Assembly (NCBI RefSeq): GCF_000723205.1
Contig: NZ_HG315671.1
Span: 570,851 to 634,850, forward strand
Length of the DNA: 64,000 nt
From: Formosa agariphila KMM 3901
GTDB taxonomy: Bacteria; Bacteroidota; Bacteroidia; Flavobacteriales; Flavobacteriaceae
Direction of reading: 5' to 3'
Below are positions 26,894 to 35,395 of this stretch, piece by piece (the stretch's first letter is position 1; each line of letters opens with the position of its first letter). The notes under the pieces are model-generated. The model did no database searches. It was not told the DNA's origin and saw only the letters and a program-made list of their open reading frames with translations. The translations under genes and the position numbers were made by a program.

Positions 26894-28347
26894 ATGCTTT
26901 TTAATTCAGTAGATTTCGCAATTTTCCTGCCTGTTGTTTTTATATTTTATTGGTTTGTTACTAATAGAAGTTTAAGATTACAAAATTTATTAATACTCTT
27001 CTCTAGTTACTTTTTTATGGATGTTGGGATTACAGATTTTTAGCATTAATATTATTTAGTACGGTAGTCGATTATACTATCGGTGTCTTGTTATCAAAAG
27101 AAGAAAATAAGTTTAAAAGAAAACTTTTACTTTGGACAAGTATAGGTGTTAATTTAGGATTTTTAGGATTTTTCAAATACTATAATTTCTTCTTAGAAAA
27201 TTTTATTGATGCTTTCTCTCTGTTTGGTCAAAAGATAAATGTAGGTTTATTACACATTATTTTACCTGTAGGTATAAGTTTTTACACATTCCAAACTCTT
27301 AGTTATACTATAGATGTGTATCGTAAAAATTTAGAACCTACGAAAGATTTTATTGTTTTTTCAGCTTTTGTTAGTTTTTTTCCTCAACTAGTTGCTGGAC
27401 CAATAGAACGAGCTTCTCATTTATTGCCTCAATTTTATAAAAAAAGACAATTCAACTATGCTTTGGCTGTAGATGGAGTACAACAAATTCTTTGGGGTTT
27501 ATTTAAAAAGGTTGTTATAGCAGATGGTTCTGCTTCAATTGTAAATGAGATTTTTAATAATCATGATCAATATTCAGGTAGCACTATTGTTTTAGGTGTT
27601 ATCTTTTTTAATTTTCAATTATATGGGGATTTTTCTGGATATTCTGATATAGCCATAGGGGTTTCTAGATTATTTGGTTTTGATTTAAAAAAGAATTTTG
27701 CATTTCCATATTTTGCAAGAGACATTGCTGAGTTTTATCGTAGATGGCATATATCATTATCTACTTGGTTCCGGGATTATTTATATATTCCATTAGGAGG
27801 ATCTCGTGTAAGTTTAGGGAAGCGTATTCGAAACGTATTTATCATATATATAGTGAGTGGCTTTTGGCATGGAGCTAATTGGACGTTTATTGTCTGGGGG
27901 GCTTTAAACGCTATTTATTATTTACCATTAATGATATTTAATATTAATAGATCTAATCTTGATATCGTTGCTAAAGATAAATATCTACCATCCCTTAAGG
28001 ATGCTTCGCTAATGGTATTAACCTTTGCTTTAACTGGACTTGCTAGAATATTTTTTAGAGCAGATAACATACAAGATGCATGGGATATTTTAGTCTCTGT
28101 TTTTGATAAATCATTGTTTGAGTTCCCGTATTATTCAGGTTTAGGACTTAAATATAATGTTATGGTTATGGTAGTTGTGTTTTTTGTTGTGGAATGGATT
28201 GGTAGGGAATATGAATATGGTTTACAATGTGTTAGATCGGTCGAAAACAGATCTCTACGTTGGGCAGGATTTACAACATTAATTTTAATTATTTTCTATT
28301 TCTCTGTTACGGTAGAAGCTGGTCAATTTATTTATTTTCAATTTTAA
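26894..28347 (+). pseudogene. MBOAT-family O-acyltransferase (AlgI-like), interrupted by a one-base frameshift
   Basis: The family comprises polytopic membrane enzymes that pass acyl groups to the export side for polysaccharide or protein O-acylation. An ATG at 26894 opens a frame encoding MLFNSVDFAIFLPVVFIFYW, a classic MBOAT N-terminus, which runs to a TAG at 27041. The rest continues in the -1 shifted frame to 28347. Adding one T to the six-T run at 27011-27016 would restore a continuous protein of about 484 residues, the normal length. Downstream motifs are intact: DFSGYSDIAIG, RRWHISLSTWFRDYLYIPLGGSR and FWHGANWTFIVWG with the active histidine. As written it is broken; a sequencing error or phase-variable tract is also possible. 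A TTG at 27088 could start only a truncated product. The SGNH-like partner starts 4 bases downstream. Confidence 0.85.
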
Positions 28348-28351
28348 AAAA

Positions 28352-29296
28352 ATGGGATTATTTCTAAAAAAAGTATTTGTTTATTTAGTCGTTCTAGTAT
28401 TATTTACTATTTCTATTCAGGCATTAATATCATATAGAATATCAGGTGTTAATGTTTCTGGAAATGATAACTTAGAATTATATAAAGGTTTCAATGCTGA
28501 TATCGTTTTTCTTGGAAGTTCAAGAGCAAGATCCCATTTTGACCCCAAATTTTTTGCAAAAGAATATAACTTAAAAGGTCTGAATCTTGGAATGCAATCT
28601 CGAAACGAACTAACTCTGTATTTAAGTAGATTAAAAGATTATTTGTCATTCAATCACGCTCCTAAATTCATTATAATTAATTTAGACCCACATACTAATG
28701 GTAATCCAATAGATTTAGATAAAGAGAAAGATGGTAAAGCTATTATAAATAAGAATAATTTTTCAAAATATTCTTTTATTCCCTTTAATACTAATTGGAA
28801 AACTATTGAGTTTTATAATTACAATAATTTTGAAAAATATGTGCCTTTATTTTCCTTATTTAAGTATAATCAAATTAAAAGTTACTTATTTTTAAATGAA
28901 TCTAATTTTGAAAAAAATGGGTATTATAAAAGAACTGGTGTTTTTAATTCTTCTGAGACAGAAATCCTAAGACTTAAAAAAGGTTATGAAGAAATTCATG
29001 ATTCTAAAAATACAAAATTGGCATTAGAAGAGTTTAGTAAATATTGTAAGGAGCTTGATATCGATATTATAGCAATTCAAACTCCTGTTATAAATGAAAT
29101 CTATTCCGAGGTTGGATTTAATCAATGTCAAGTTATGTGTAAGGAATTGAACATTCCTATCATTAATACCAACGTTGATTATATCATAACCAACACTAAT
29201 AATTTTGAAGATGGTTATCATCTAAATAGGAACGGAGTTGTACAAATGAATGAATATTTTATTCAAAACAAACAACTTGACTCTTTATTAAGATAA
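28352..29296 (+). CDS. SGNH-hydrolase-like membrane-anchored protein, partner of the MBOAT gene
   Basis: Proteins of this kind (compare AlgJ/AlgX and DltD) commonly accompany MBOAT acyltransferases and place the acyl group on a glycan outside the membrane. The 314 residues begin with a membrane anchor (about 6-27). They then show FLGSSRARSHFDP near residue 52, with the candidate catalytic serine of SGNH block I. DGYHLNRNG near the C-terminus supplies Asp287 and His290 of the DxxH block. It starts 4 bases after the MBOAT gene and overlaps the convergent gene at its 3' end by 9 bases. Base composition is noticeably more AT-rich than the nqr genes, which may indicate transfer. Enzyme activity is inferred from motifs only. 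Confidence 0.75.
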   Translation: MGLFLKKVFVYLVVLVLFTISIQALISYRISGVNVSGNDNLELYKGFNADIVFLGSSRARSHFDPKFFAKEYNLKGLNLGMQSRNELTLYLSRLKDYLSFNHAPKFIIINLDPHTNGNPIDLDKEKDGKAIINKNNFSKYSFIPFNTNWKTIEFYNYNNFEKYVPLFSLFKYNQIKSYLFLNESNFEKNGYYKRTGVFNSSETEILRLKKGYEEIHDSKNTKLALEEFSKYCKELDIDIIAIQTPVINEIYSEVGFNQCQVMCKELNIPIINTNVDYIITNTNNFEDGYHLNRNGVVQMNEYFIQNKQLDSLLR

Positions 29297-29740
29297 AAGT
29301 GAAACCTGTTTTATAACATTACAGTAATTAAATAATGTTGTGCAATCCATAACATCATGTCTCTTATCTAATTCACACAAATAGCTTACAACAGCTGTGA
29401 GGCCAAGAAATAATACATCCTTATCTGTGACATGTTTTGGTCGTTTATTTTTATGATGTAGCGGTATGATATAGCCGCAACCCTTTAAAAATGTAGCTTC
29501 AATATGTAGAAGTTCTATGGGTGAATATCCATTAAAAGTTCTACCTAAATTTTGATGTACTTGTCCTAAGTAGTTTAAGGTAGTCGCACCATGATTATCA
29601 GACAAGTGTTTCCATGAATCCTTGCCGTCCAATATATTTCCTACTGCACATTGTTTACAACATTCAGGATGTAATGTGTCGTTATGAAATGCATTATATA
29701 ATTTGTTAATAGCTTGTTCGAAACGTTTAGATACCTCCAT
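29288..29740 (-). CDS. Conserved cysteine-rich protein of unknown function next to nqr
   Basis: I do not recognise a function. The 150 residues contain seven cysteines, including a CCxxC cluster at 27-31 (HPECCKQCAVGN), and an aromatic, histidine-rich middle (WKHLSDNHG, YLGQVHQNLG). The pattern suggests a soluble, largely helical protein that could bind a metal or a redox cofactor. It has no signal peptide or membrane segment. From memory, related flavobacterial proteins lie beside nqr genes and are sometimes given NQR-related names by context; I cannot confirm this. It is divergent from the next small gene, with about 100 bases between them. Confidence 0.7.
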   Translation of the reverse strand: MEVSKRFEQAINKLYNAFHNDTLHPECCKQCAVGNILDGKDSWKHLSDNHGATTLNYLGQVHQNLGRTFNGYSPIELLHIEATFLKGCGYIIPLHHKNKRPKHVTDKDVLFLGLTAVVSYLCELDKRHDVMDCTTLFNYCNVIKQVSLLS

Positions 29741-29829
29741 AATCTCTATTTTATTGCATTAAATTACAAAAAATGTTCAGAATTTATAATTTGTAATTTG
29801 AATTTATAGCACGAAACAGATATTAATCG

Positions 29830-29837
29830 TAATTTTG
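29830..29837 (+). promoter_or_regulatory. -7 box in front of the 125-residue protein gene
   Basis: TAATTTTG matches TANNTTTG and ends 4 bases before the ATG at 29842, so transcription should start at or next to the start codon. A leaderless message is predicted for this gene and apbE. Confidence 0.5.
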
Positions 29838-29841
29838 CGAT

Positions 29842-30219
29842 ATGAGTAAAGCACTTACAAAACAAGAGTTACACAATTTAGCAATGAATCACGTAGGTAA
29901 AGAATTAGAACAACGTGGATTCGAATTTATTGCTATTAACAGTCAGCTTGGAAGACATCCCCAATTTGTCTGTATAGATAAAAATGCGCAATATTTTTTT
30001 GTATTAGTAAAAGCTGTTTTGCTTCCAGAAAATCCAAATAATTACGATATTGTATGGATGGAAACCTTTAAGAACCATGCAAAGTCTAAAAATGCTAAAG
30101 TGTTATATGCAGGCGTTGGTTTAGGTAACCCTAACGGAGAAGAATTGCCCATTATGCTTAATGAAGACTATTTAATCGAATATAACGGAATCCAAATCAT
30201 AGAAACGCATTTAAACTAA
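29842..30219 (+). CDS. Conserved protein of unknown function upstream of apbE
   Basis: The 125 residues (MSKALTKQELHNLAMNHVG onward) show an alpha/beta pattern with PQFVCIDKNAQYFFVLVKAVLLPE near 42-66 and VLYAGVGLGN near 94. This has some resemblance to small restriction-endonuclease-like folds, but no catalytic set is clear. Its stop codon directly abuts the ATG of apbE, so the two are certainly co-transcribed. A link to flavin loading or assembly of NQR is therefore a reasonable guess from context, not from the sequence itself. Confidence 0.75.
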   Translation: MSKALTKQELHNLAMNHVGKELEQRGFEFIAINSQLGRHPQFVCIDKNAQYFFVLVKAVLLPENPNNYDIVWMETFKNHAKSKNAKVLYAGVGLGNPNGEELPIMLNEDYLIEYNGIQIIETHLN

Positions 30220-31203
30220 ATGAAACAATTGCCCCTTTATATCCTACTTATTTTATTTTTAACATCATGTCATCAGACTAAAGAGCACGTTAGAGTCTCC
30301 GGAGCTGTATTTGGTACTTCTTATTCTGTTCAATATTTCTCTAAGGAAAATATTAACTATAAAGCACAATTTGATAGTTTGTTTAATGTGCTTAATCAAT
30401 CTATGTCAACTTATATAGAAGATTCTGATATTTCAAAATTGAATAGAAATGAGCTGACATTTATAGATGATCATTTTGCCTATGTTTTTGATGCCTCAAA
30501 AGAGATTTATAAGGAAACAGATGGCGCTTTCGACCCTACTATTGGTGTTTTAGTTAACGCATGGAACTTTGGTCCAGCAAAAGAAATTATTGGTTTAGAT
30601 AGCCTTAAAATAGATAGTTTATTACTTAGTGTTGGTTTAGATAAAGTACATAGAAAACATCACGACATTATAAAAGATAATCCTAATACTTTTATAGATT
30701 TTAATGCCATTGCAAAAGGGTATTGTGTAGATGTTATTGGACGTTTTTTAGAATCTAAAAATATTTCAAATTACCTAGTAGAAATTGGTGGTGAAATTCG
30801 TGCAGTTGGGATGAATATGGAAAAAAATAGTCCATGGAAAGTTGGCGTAGAAATGCCTCATTTTGATGGTACACAATCTTTATTAAAAGCGATTGAATTA
30901 AAAGGTCAATCTATGGCCACTTCTGGAACGTATAGAAAATTTAAAGTGGATAACGAAGGCAACAAATATTCTCATATTATTGATGCGCACACGGGGTTTC
31001 CAAGTAAAACAAATTTGTTGAGTATTTCTGTTATTGCAAGTAACTGTATGACTGCAGATGCATACGCCACAGCTTTTAAAACTATGGGCATAGAACATGT
31101 AAAATCTTTTTTATCTACACATCCAGAGTTAAGTGTGTTTCTTATTTTTGAAAACGACAAACAGGAATTAGAAACTTTAGCGTTAAACGGATTTCCTGAA
31201 TAA
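30220..31203 (+). CDS. apbE: FAD:protein FMN transferase
   Basis: ApbE attaches FMN through a phosphoester bond to a threonine in proteins such as NqrB and NqrC, using FAD as donor, outside the cytoplasm. Residues 1-17 form a lipoprotein signal (LILFLTSC, Cys17). Family motifs include VFGTSYSVQYFS near 29, STYIEDSDISKLNR near 65, FDPTIGVLVNAWNFGP near 107, DFNAIAKGYCVDVIG near 166, and ATSGTYRKF near 232. IIDAHTG and MTADAYATAFKTMG near 280 hold Mg2+ ligands. It begins directly after the 125-residue gene and ends 1 base before the convergent DUF423 gene. Its presence fits the nearby nqr operon. Confidence 0.95.
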   Translation: MKQLPLYILLILFLTSCHQTKEHVRVSGAVFGTSYSVQYFSKENINYKAQFDSLFNVLNQSMSTYIEDSDISKLNRNELTFIDDHFAYVFDASKEIYKETDGAFDPTIGVLVNAWNFGPAKEIIGLDSLKIDSLLLSVGLDKVHRKHHDIIKDNPNTFIDFNAIAKGYCVDVIGRFLESKNISNYLVEIGGEIRAVGMNMEKNSPWKVGVEMPHFDGTQSLLKAIELKGQSMATSGTYRKFKVDNEGNKYSHIIDAHTGFPSKTNLLSISVIASNCMTADAYATAFKTMGIEHVKSFLSTHPELSVFLIFENDKQELETLALNGFPE

Positions 31204-31204
31204 A

Positions 31205-31576
31205 TTATATAGCATAGACTAACAATAATCCCCAACCAACAACTAAAAGTAAACCGCCTACAGGCGTGATTGGGCCAAGAAATTTTAGTTTTTTTCCTTT
31301 AGAATCTGAAAACACTAAGCCATAGATACTAAATGAAAATAAAATTATACCTAAGGTGAAACACCAATATACTGTGGTAGGAATCATAGCATTGTTACTT
31401 AATCCTATTACAAGTAATACAATGGCGTGATACATCTGATATTTGACACCAGTTTCGAAACTTTGCAACTGATTTGTGTTTAGCGTTTTTTTTAAGAAAT
31501 GTGCACCAAAGGCACCAAAAATAACTGCTAGCATACCAAATAATGCACCGGTTGCAATACTAATTTGTGGAGTCAT
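31205..31576 (-). CDS. DUF423 family membrane protein
   Basis: A small integral membrane protein of 123 residues with four predicted helices. It begins MTPQISIATGALFGMLAVIFG and has AFGAHFLKK near residue 23, both characteristic of DUF423. Its biochemical role is unknown. It is the last gene of the map-methyltransferase-DUF423 set, starting 10 bases after the methyltransferase stop codon. Confidence 0.9.
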   Translation of the reverse strand: MTPQISIATGALFGMLAVIFGAFGAHFLKKTLNTNQLQSFETGVKYQMYHAIVLLVIGLSNNAMIPTTVYWCFTLGIILFSFSIYGLVFSDSKGKKLKFLGPITPVGGLLLVVGWGLLLVYAI

Positions 31577-31586
31577 GTGTATAATT

Positions 31587-32351
31587 TTATTTGTAAACGA
31601 CAGGGATTATTTCACCTTTAGCTAAACAGAACGTCGTAATTTCTGAATCTGTTAGTGTTTTAGTATAATCTACTTCTTCAACTTTAAATCCAATTGTTCG
31701 AAGCTTATTAAAATAATCGCGACCATAAACACGGACGTGATCATATTGTCCGAAAATTTTAGCACGTTCTTTTTTATCAGTTATTGAATCATCTTCAAAA
31801 GTATGTGCTCTAGAGAGGTCTTGTGGAATTTGTAAAATTCCCATGCCACCAGGTTTTAAAATCCGATACAACTCTTGCATAGCTTTTGTGTCGTCAGGAA
31901 TATGCTCTAAAACATGATTACATAATATAACATCGAAACTTTCATCGTCAAATGGTAAATTGCAGATGTCTGCTTTAACATCTGCTAAGGGTGATAGCAA
32001 ATCTGTTGTAGTATATTCAATATTTTTAAGTGCTCTAAATCGCTTATAAAACGCCTGTTCTGGAGCAAAATGTAGCACTTTTTTTGATGCTATAAAAAAG
32101 TCCGTTTCATTCTTAAGAAATAACCATAAAAGTCGGTGGCGTTCTAGAGATAGGGTAGAAGGTGATAACACATTGTTACGTTGTGTACCATATCCGTAAG
32201 GTAAAAACGATTTAAAACTTTTTCCATCTATGGGATCGGTATATGTAGTGCCTTTTAAAGCAGCTTCTATAATTGGACGAGCCAAGTAGCTTAACCGAAT
32301 AAGTAAAGGTCTAGGAATCGTGTTTAAAACGAACTTAAAAGCTTTTTTCAT
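31587..32351 (-). CDS. Class I SAM-dependent methyltransferase
   Basis: The 254 residues hold a Methyltransf_11-type domain: VLHFAPEQAFYKRF near residue 89, where the family usually has its glycine-rich SAM loop; ADICNLPFDDESFDVILCNHVLEHIPDD near 130-157; and LYRILKPGGMGILQIPQD near 165. The GxGxG loop is replaced by HFAPEQ, a form seen in methyltransferases acting on glycans or lipids, but the substrate is unknown. The N-terminus resembles a short amphipathic membrane-associated segment. Its ATG overlaps the map stop codon (TAATG). Confidence 0.85.
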   Translation of the reverse strand: MKKAFKFVLNTIPRPLLIRLSYLARPIIEAALKGTTYTDPIDGKSFKSFLPYGYGTQRNNVLSPSTLSLERHRLLWLFLKNETDFFIASKKVLHFAPEQAFYKRFRALKNIEYTTTDLLSPLADVKADICNLPFDDESFDVILCNHVLEHIPDDTKAMQELYRILKPGGMGILQIPQDLSRAHTFEDDSITDKKERAKIFGQYDHVRVYGRDYFNKLRTIGFKVEEVDYTKTLTDSEITTFCLAKGEIIPVVYK

Positions 32352-33169
32352 TAAAATACAAACGGCGTTTGTCTAAACTCATCTTCCTCATTCGTTTTTA
32401 TACCTAACGCTTCGTGAACATAAGCGAAGGTAGAAAGTAATTCTGCTTTACCGTCTACAATAGCAACATCGTGTTCAAAGTGCGCACTTGGTTTATTATC
32501 TAATGTGGTAATTGTCCAACCGTCTCTATGCTGTTTAATACGCTGTGTTCCTAAGTTAATCATAGGTTCTATGGCAACAACCATACCTTCAACGAATTTT
32601 TTTCCACGACCGCGTCTACCGTAGTTAGGCATTTCTGGATCCTCATGCATTTTTTTACCTAAGCCATGACCTACTAGTTCTCTAACAACTCCGTAACCAT
32701 GTGCTTCACAAAAATTTTGAATGGCATAACCTACGTCTCCAACACGATTACCTACTTTTAATTCGCGTAAGCCAACGTAAATAGATTCACGAGTAACATC
32801 AAGTAGTTTTTGAGTTTCAGGAGCAATTTCTCCTACTGCAAATGTATATGCGTGATCACCATAAAAATCGTTTTTAAGTGCTCCACAATCTATAGAAATT
32901 ATATCACCTTCTTTTAAAGGTTCGTTATTTGGTATACCGTGAACAACTTGGTTATTCGGACTCATACAAAGTGAGTTCGGGAAATCGTACATGCCTAAAA
33001 ATCCAGGGTAAGCACCGTGGTCTCTAATAAATGTTTCTGCAAGTTTATCTAATTCTAAAGTTGTTACACCTGGTTTTACAGCTTTGGCTAACTCTCCTAA
33101 AGTTTTAGATACGATTAAAGCACTTTCGCGCATTAATTCTATTTCTTCTCGTGTTTTTACTATAATCAT
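32351..33169 (-). CDS. map: Type I methionine aminopeptidase
   Basis: This metalloenzyme removes the initiator methionine from nascent proteins. The 272 residues show the substrate histidine in VVHGIPN (near 74), metal ligands in SIDCGALKNDFYGDHAYTF (about 92-110), in VGHGLGKKMHEDPEMPN (about 165-181) and in EPMI near 203, and the last glutamate in AHFEHDVAIV near 232. It lacks the N-terminal SH3-binding extension of eukaryotic enzymes. A full -7 box lies 18 bases ahead of the start codon. Confidence 0.96.
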   Translation of the reverse strand: MIIVKTREEIELMRESALIVSKTLGELAKAVKPGVTTLELDKLAETFIRDHGAYPGFLGMYDFPNSLCMSPNNQVVHGIPNNEPLKEGDIISIDCGALKNDFYGDHAYTFAVGEIAPETQKLLDVTRESIYVGLRELKVGNRVGDVGYAIQNFCEAHGYGVVRELVGHGLGKKMHEDPEMPNYGRRGRGKKFVEGMVVAIEPMINLGTQRIKQHRDGWTITTLDNKPSAHFEHDVAIVDGKAELLSTFAYVHEALGIKTNEEDEFRQTPFVF

Positions 33170-33186
33170 ATCAATAAAATAAGCGG

Positions 33187-33194
33187 CAAAGATA
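33187..33194 (-). promoter_or_regulatory. -7 box of the map promoter
   Basis: The minus strand reads TATCTTTG. The start codon follows within about 18 bases, giving a short leader. Confidence 0.5.
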
Positions 33195-33369
33195 CTTAAA
33201 AATTGCTAGTTTATTTGTGTAATGGAATACGACTTTTATAGTTTTCTAGCTGCACACAACGATGTGTTGCTTAGGATTGTGTGTAATGAGAATATAAGTT
33301 AATACAAGTGATTTAAACATTTTTATATAAGAGCTGTTATCTCAAGTCAATTACAAGAATCTTTTAAAA

Positions 33370-33407
33370 AAAGAAATCGGGATTTATAATACATATAAAT
33401 CCCGATT
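33370..33407 (-). terminator. Terminator of the HAD hydrolase-gpmI set
   Basis: Fourteen perfect base pairs (33375-33388 with 33394-33407, core AATCGGGATTTAT) close a five-base loop, and the minus strand continues into a U-rich run. It lies 23 bases after the HAD gene. The remaining roughly 180 bases up to map hold only the map promoter and a weak imperfect CACACAA/TTGTGTG repeat. Confidence 0.8.
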
Positions 33408-33429
33408 ATGTTTGATTATTGTGTCTGTA

Positions 33430-33846
33430 TTATTTTTTAAAAATCGAGGAGAAAAACCCTTTCTTTTTTTCTACAGAATTTGGATTAAAATCTGGATCAG
33501 ATAATAATTGATAGATTTCTCCCCAGCCTAAAAAACCACCTATATTTCTATCATCAATAAAAATATCGGCATTAATTTTTCTGCTTTTTGATTCATCATA
33601 TTTTTCTTCAGGAAAACTACTGTTTATAGCATAAAATTCAATTCCATTTTCTTTGCAAAAAGCAACCGCTTCCTCTAAAGGTTTACCACATCTGTACGTC
33701 CATAAAATAAGTCTATGTCCGTCCTTTTGAAGTCGCTTTAGGGTTTCGAATGCAAAAGTTTTAGGTTTACCCACTCTAGGATATGCATCTTCAACGATAG
33801 TACCATCAAAATCTATGGCAAGAATAAGTTTATCTTGTAAAATCAT
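33430..33846 (-). CDS. HAD-superfamily hydrolase
   Basis: A small 138-residue HAD phosphatase-like protein. The nucleophile motif LAIDFDGTIVEDAYP lies at about residues 9-23, motif II is the threonine in LILWTYRCG near 50, and the acidic motif is IFIDDRNIGGFLGWGEIY near 95. It has no cap domain. Homologues in Bacteroidota are generally annotated only as hydrolase, and a substrate cannot be assigned. The tail is rich in Lys and Phe (KKKGFFSSIFKK). It lies 28 bases downstream of gpmI, so they are likely co-transcribed. Confidence 0.85.
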   Translation of the reverse strand: MILQDKLILAIDFDGTIVEDAYPRVGKPKTFAFETLKRLQKDGHRLILWTYRCGKPLEEAVAFCKENGIEFYAINSSFPEEKYDESKSRKINADIFIDDRNIGGFLGWGEIYQLLSDPDFNPNSVEKKKGFFSSIFKK

Positions 33847-33874
33847 TCAGTAAATATAATGTTTTTATCTAAAA

Positions 33875-35395
33875 TTAATCAATTAGTGAATGCCTTGTCA
33901 TGGCTTCTGGTTGTTCTACGCCAATTAATTTTAAAATAGTTGGCGCCATATCACCTAAAACACCATCCTTAATGTTTTTTAATTCGTTATCTATTAGAAT
34001 TAGAGGGACAGGATTTGTTGTATGTGCTGTATTTGGAGAACCATCTGGATTTATCATCGTCTCACAGTTACCATGATCAGCAATTAATAAAGTCGTGTAA
34101 CCGTTTTCTAATGCTGCTGTTACAACTTCTTTAACGCAAGCATCTACTGCTTCACATGCCTTAATTGCTGCTTCCATAACACCTGTATGTCCAACCATAT
34201 CGCCATTTGCGAAGTTTAAACAAACAAAATCTACTTCACCTTTCTTTAATTCTGGTACTAAAGCATCTTTTAATTCGAATGCACTCATTTCTGGTTGTAA
34301 ATCGTAAGTGGCAACTTTTGGTGAGTTTTTTAGAATACGAGATTCTCCTTCAAAAGGATCTTCTTGTCCACCAGAAAAGAAAAATGTTACGTGTGGATAT
34401 TTTTCCGTTTCAGCAATACGAATTTGTTTTTTATTATTTCTAGCTAAAACTTCACCTAAAGTGTCTTTTAAATTGTCTTTGTTGAAAACAACATTAATGT
34501 TCTTAAAGTTTTCATCGTAGTTCGTTAATGTTACATAGTACAAATCTAACTTGTGCATGTTTTGTTCGTGATTATCAGACTGCGATAATACTTCTGTAAG
34601 TTCACGTCCTCTATCGGTTCTGAAATTGAAGAAAATTACAACATCACCTTCTTTTATGTTTCCAACAGGGGTTCCATTTTCATCAGAATTTATAATTGGT
34701 TTTATAAATTCGTCTGTAACATCATTTTCATAATTTTTAGAAATCGCAGCAGATACATCTGTGGTGTGTTCACCTATACCATTAACCATTCCGTCGTAAG
34801 CTAATTTTACGCGCTCCCAACGTTTATCTCTATCCATAGCGTAATAACGTCCTGTAATAGAACCTATTTTTGCTGGAGTATCTTTAATATAATCTTCTAG
34901 TTGGGTGACGTAACCTAATCCAGATTTAGGGTCGACATCACGACCATCTGTAAACCCGTGAATAAAGGATTGTTGAACGCCAAATTCGTTTGCAGCATCT
35001 AATAAACCTAATAAATGTGACATGTGAGAATGCACACCTCCTGTACTTAATAAACCTAAAAAGTGAATAGGTTTATTATTGGCTTTAGCGTATTGAAAAG
35101 CATCTGCTAACACTTTTTCTTTACCTAAAGTTTTGTCTTTAACTGCTAAATTAATTTTAACTAAATCTTGGTAAACAATTCGTCCGGCACCTAAATTCAT
35201 ATGTCCAACTTCACTGTTTCCCATTTGGCCGTCTGGTAAGCCTACATTTTCTCCATCTGTCCTTAATTGAGCACTTGGATATTTAGTATATAAAGAATCG
35301 ATGAATGGCGTGTTGGCATTGTCTATAGCCGATACTTTTGGGTCTGGAGATTTCCCCCAACCGTCTAGTATCATTAAGATGACTTTTTTATTCAT
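33875..35395 (-). CDS. gpmI: 2,3-bisphosphoglycerate-independent phosphoglycerate mutase
   Basis: This manganese-dependent glycolytic enzyme interconverts 3- and 2-phosphoglycerate. The 506 residues are normal length. The alkaline-phosphatase-like metal site is seen in MILDGWGKS (7-15), GNSEVGHMNLGAGRIVYQD with the catalytic serine (about 58-76), NFANGDMVGHTG near 399 and LIADHGNCE near 441. The insert that binds substrate shows GFTDGRDVDPKSG near 145 and NFRTDRGRELT near 255. With fbaA and gap this window carries three glycolytic genes at separate loci. Confidence 0.97.
   Translation of the reverse strand: MNKKVILMILDGWGKSPDPKVSAIDNANTPFIDSLYTKYPSAQLRTDGENVGLPDGQMGNSEVGHMNLGAGRIVYQDLVKINLAVKDKTLGKEKVLADAFQYAKANNKPIHFLGLLSTGGVHSHMSHLLGLLDAANEFGVQQSFIHGFTDGRDVDPKSGLGYVTQLEDYIKDTPAKIGSITGRYYAMDRDKRWERVKLAYDGMVNGIGEHTTDVSAAISKNYENDVTDEFIKPIINSDENGTPVGNIKEGDVVIFFNFRTDRGRELTEVLSQSDNHEQNMHKLDLYYVTLTNYDENFKNINVVFNKDNLKDTLGEVLARNNKKQIRIAETEKYPHVTFFFSGGQEDPFEGESRILKNSPKVATYDLQPEMSAFELKDALVPELKKGEVDFVCLNFANGDMVGHTGVMEAAIKACEAVDACVKEVVTAALENGYTTLLIADHGNCETMINPDGSPNTAHTTNPVPLILIDNELKNIKDGVLGDMAPTILKLIGVEQPEAMTRHSLID

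Noticed and set aside
26880-29300. Insertion sequence around the MBOAT cassette
   Set aside because: No transposase, terminal inverted repeats or target duplications were seen.
33250-33295. CACACAA/TTGTGTG imperfect repeat upstream of map
   Set aside because: Only seven base pairs across a long loop, with no link to a promoter or terminator; chance is likely.
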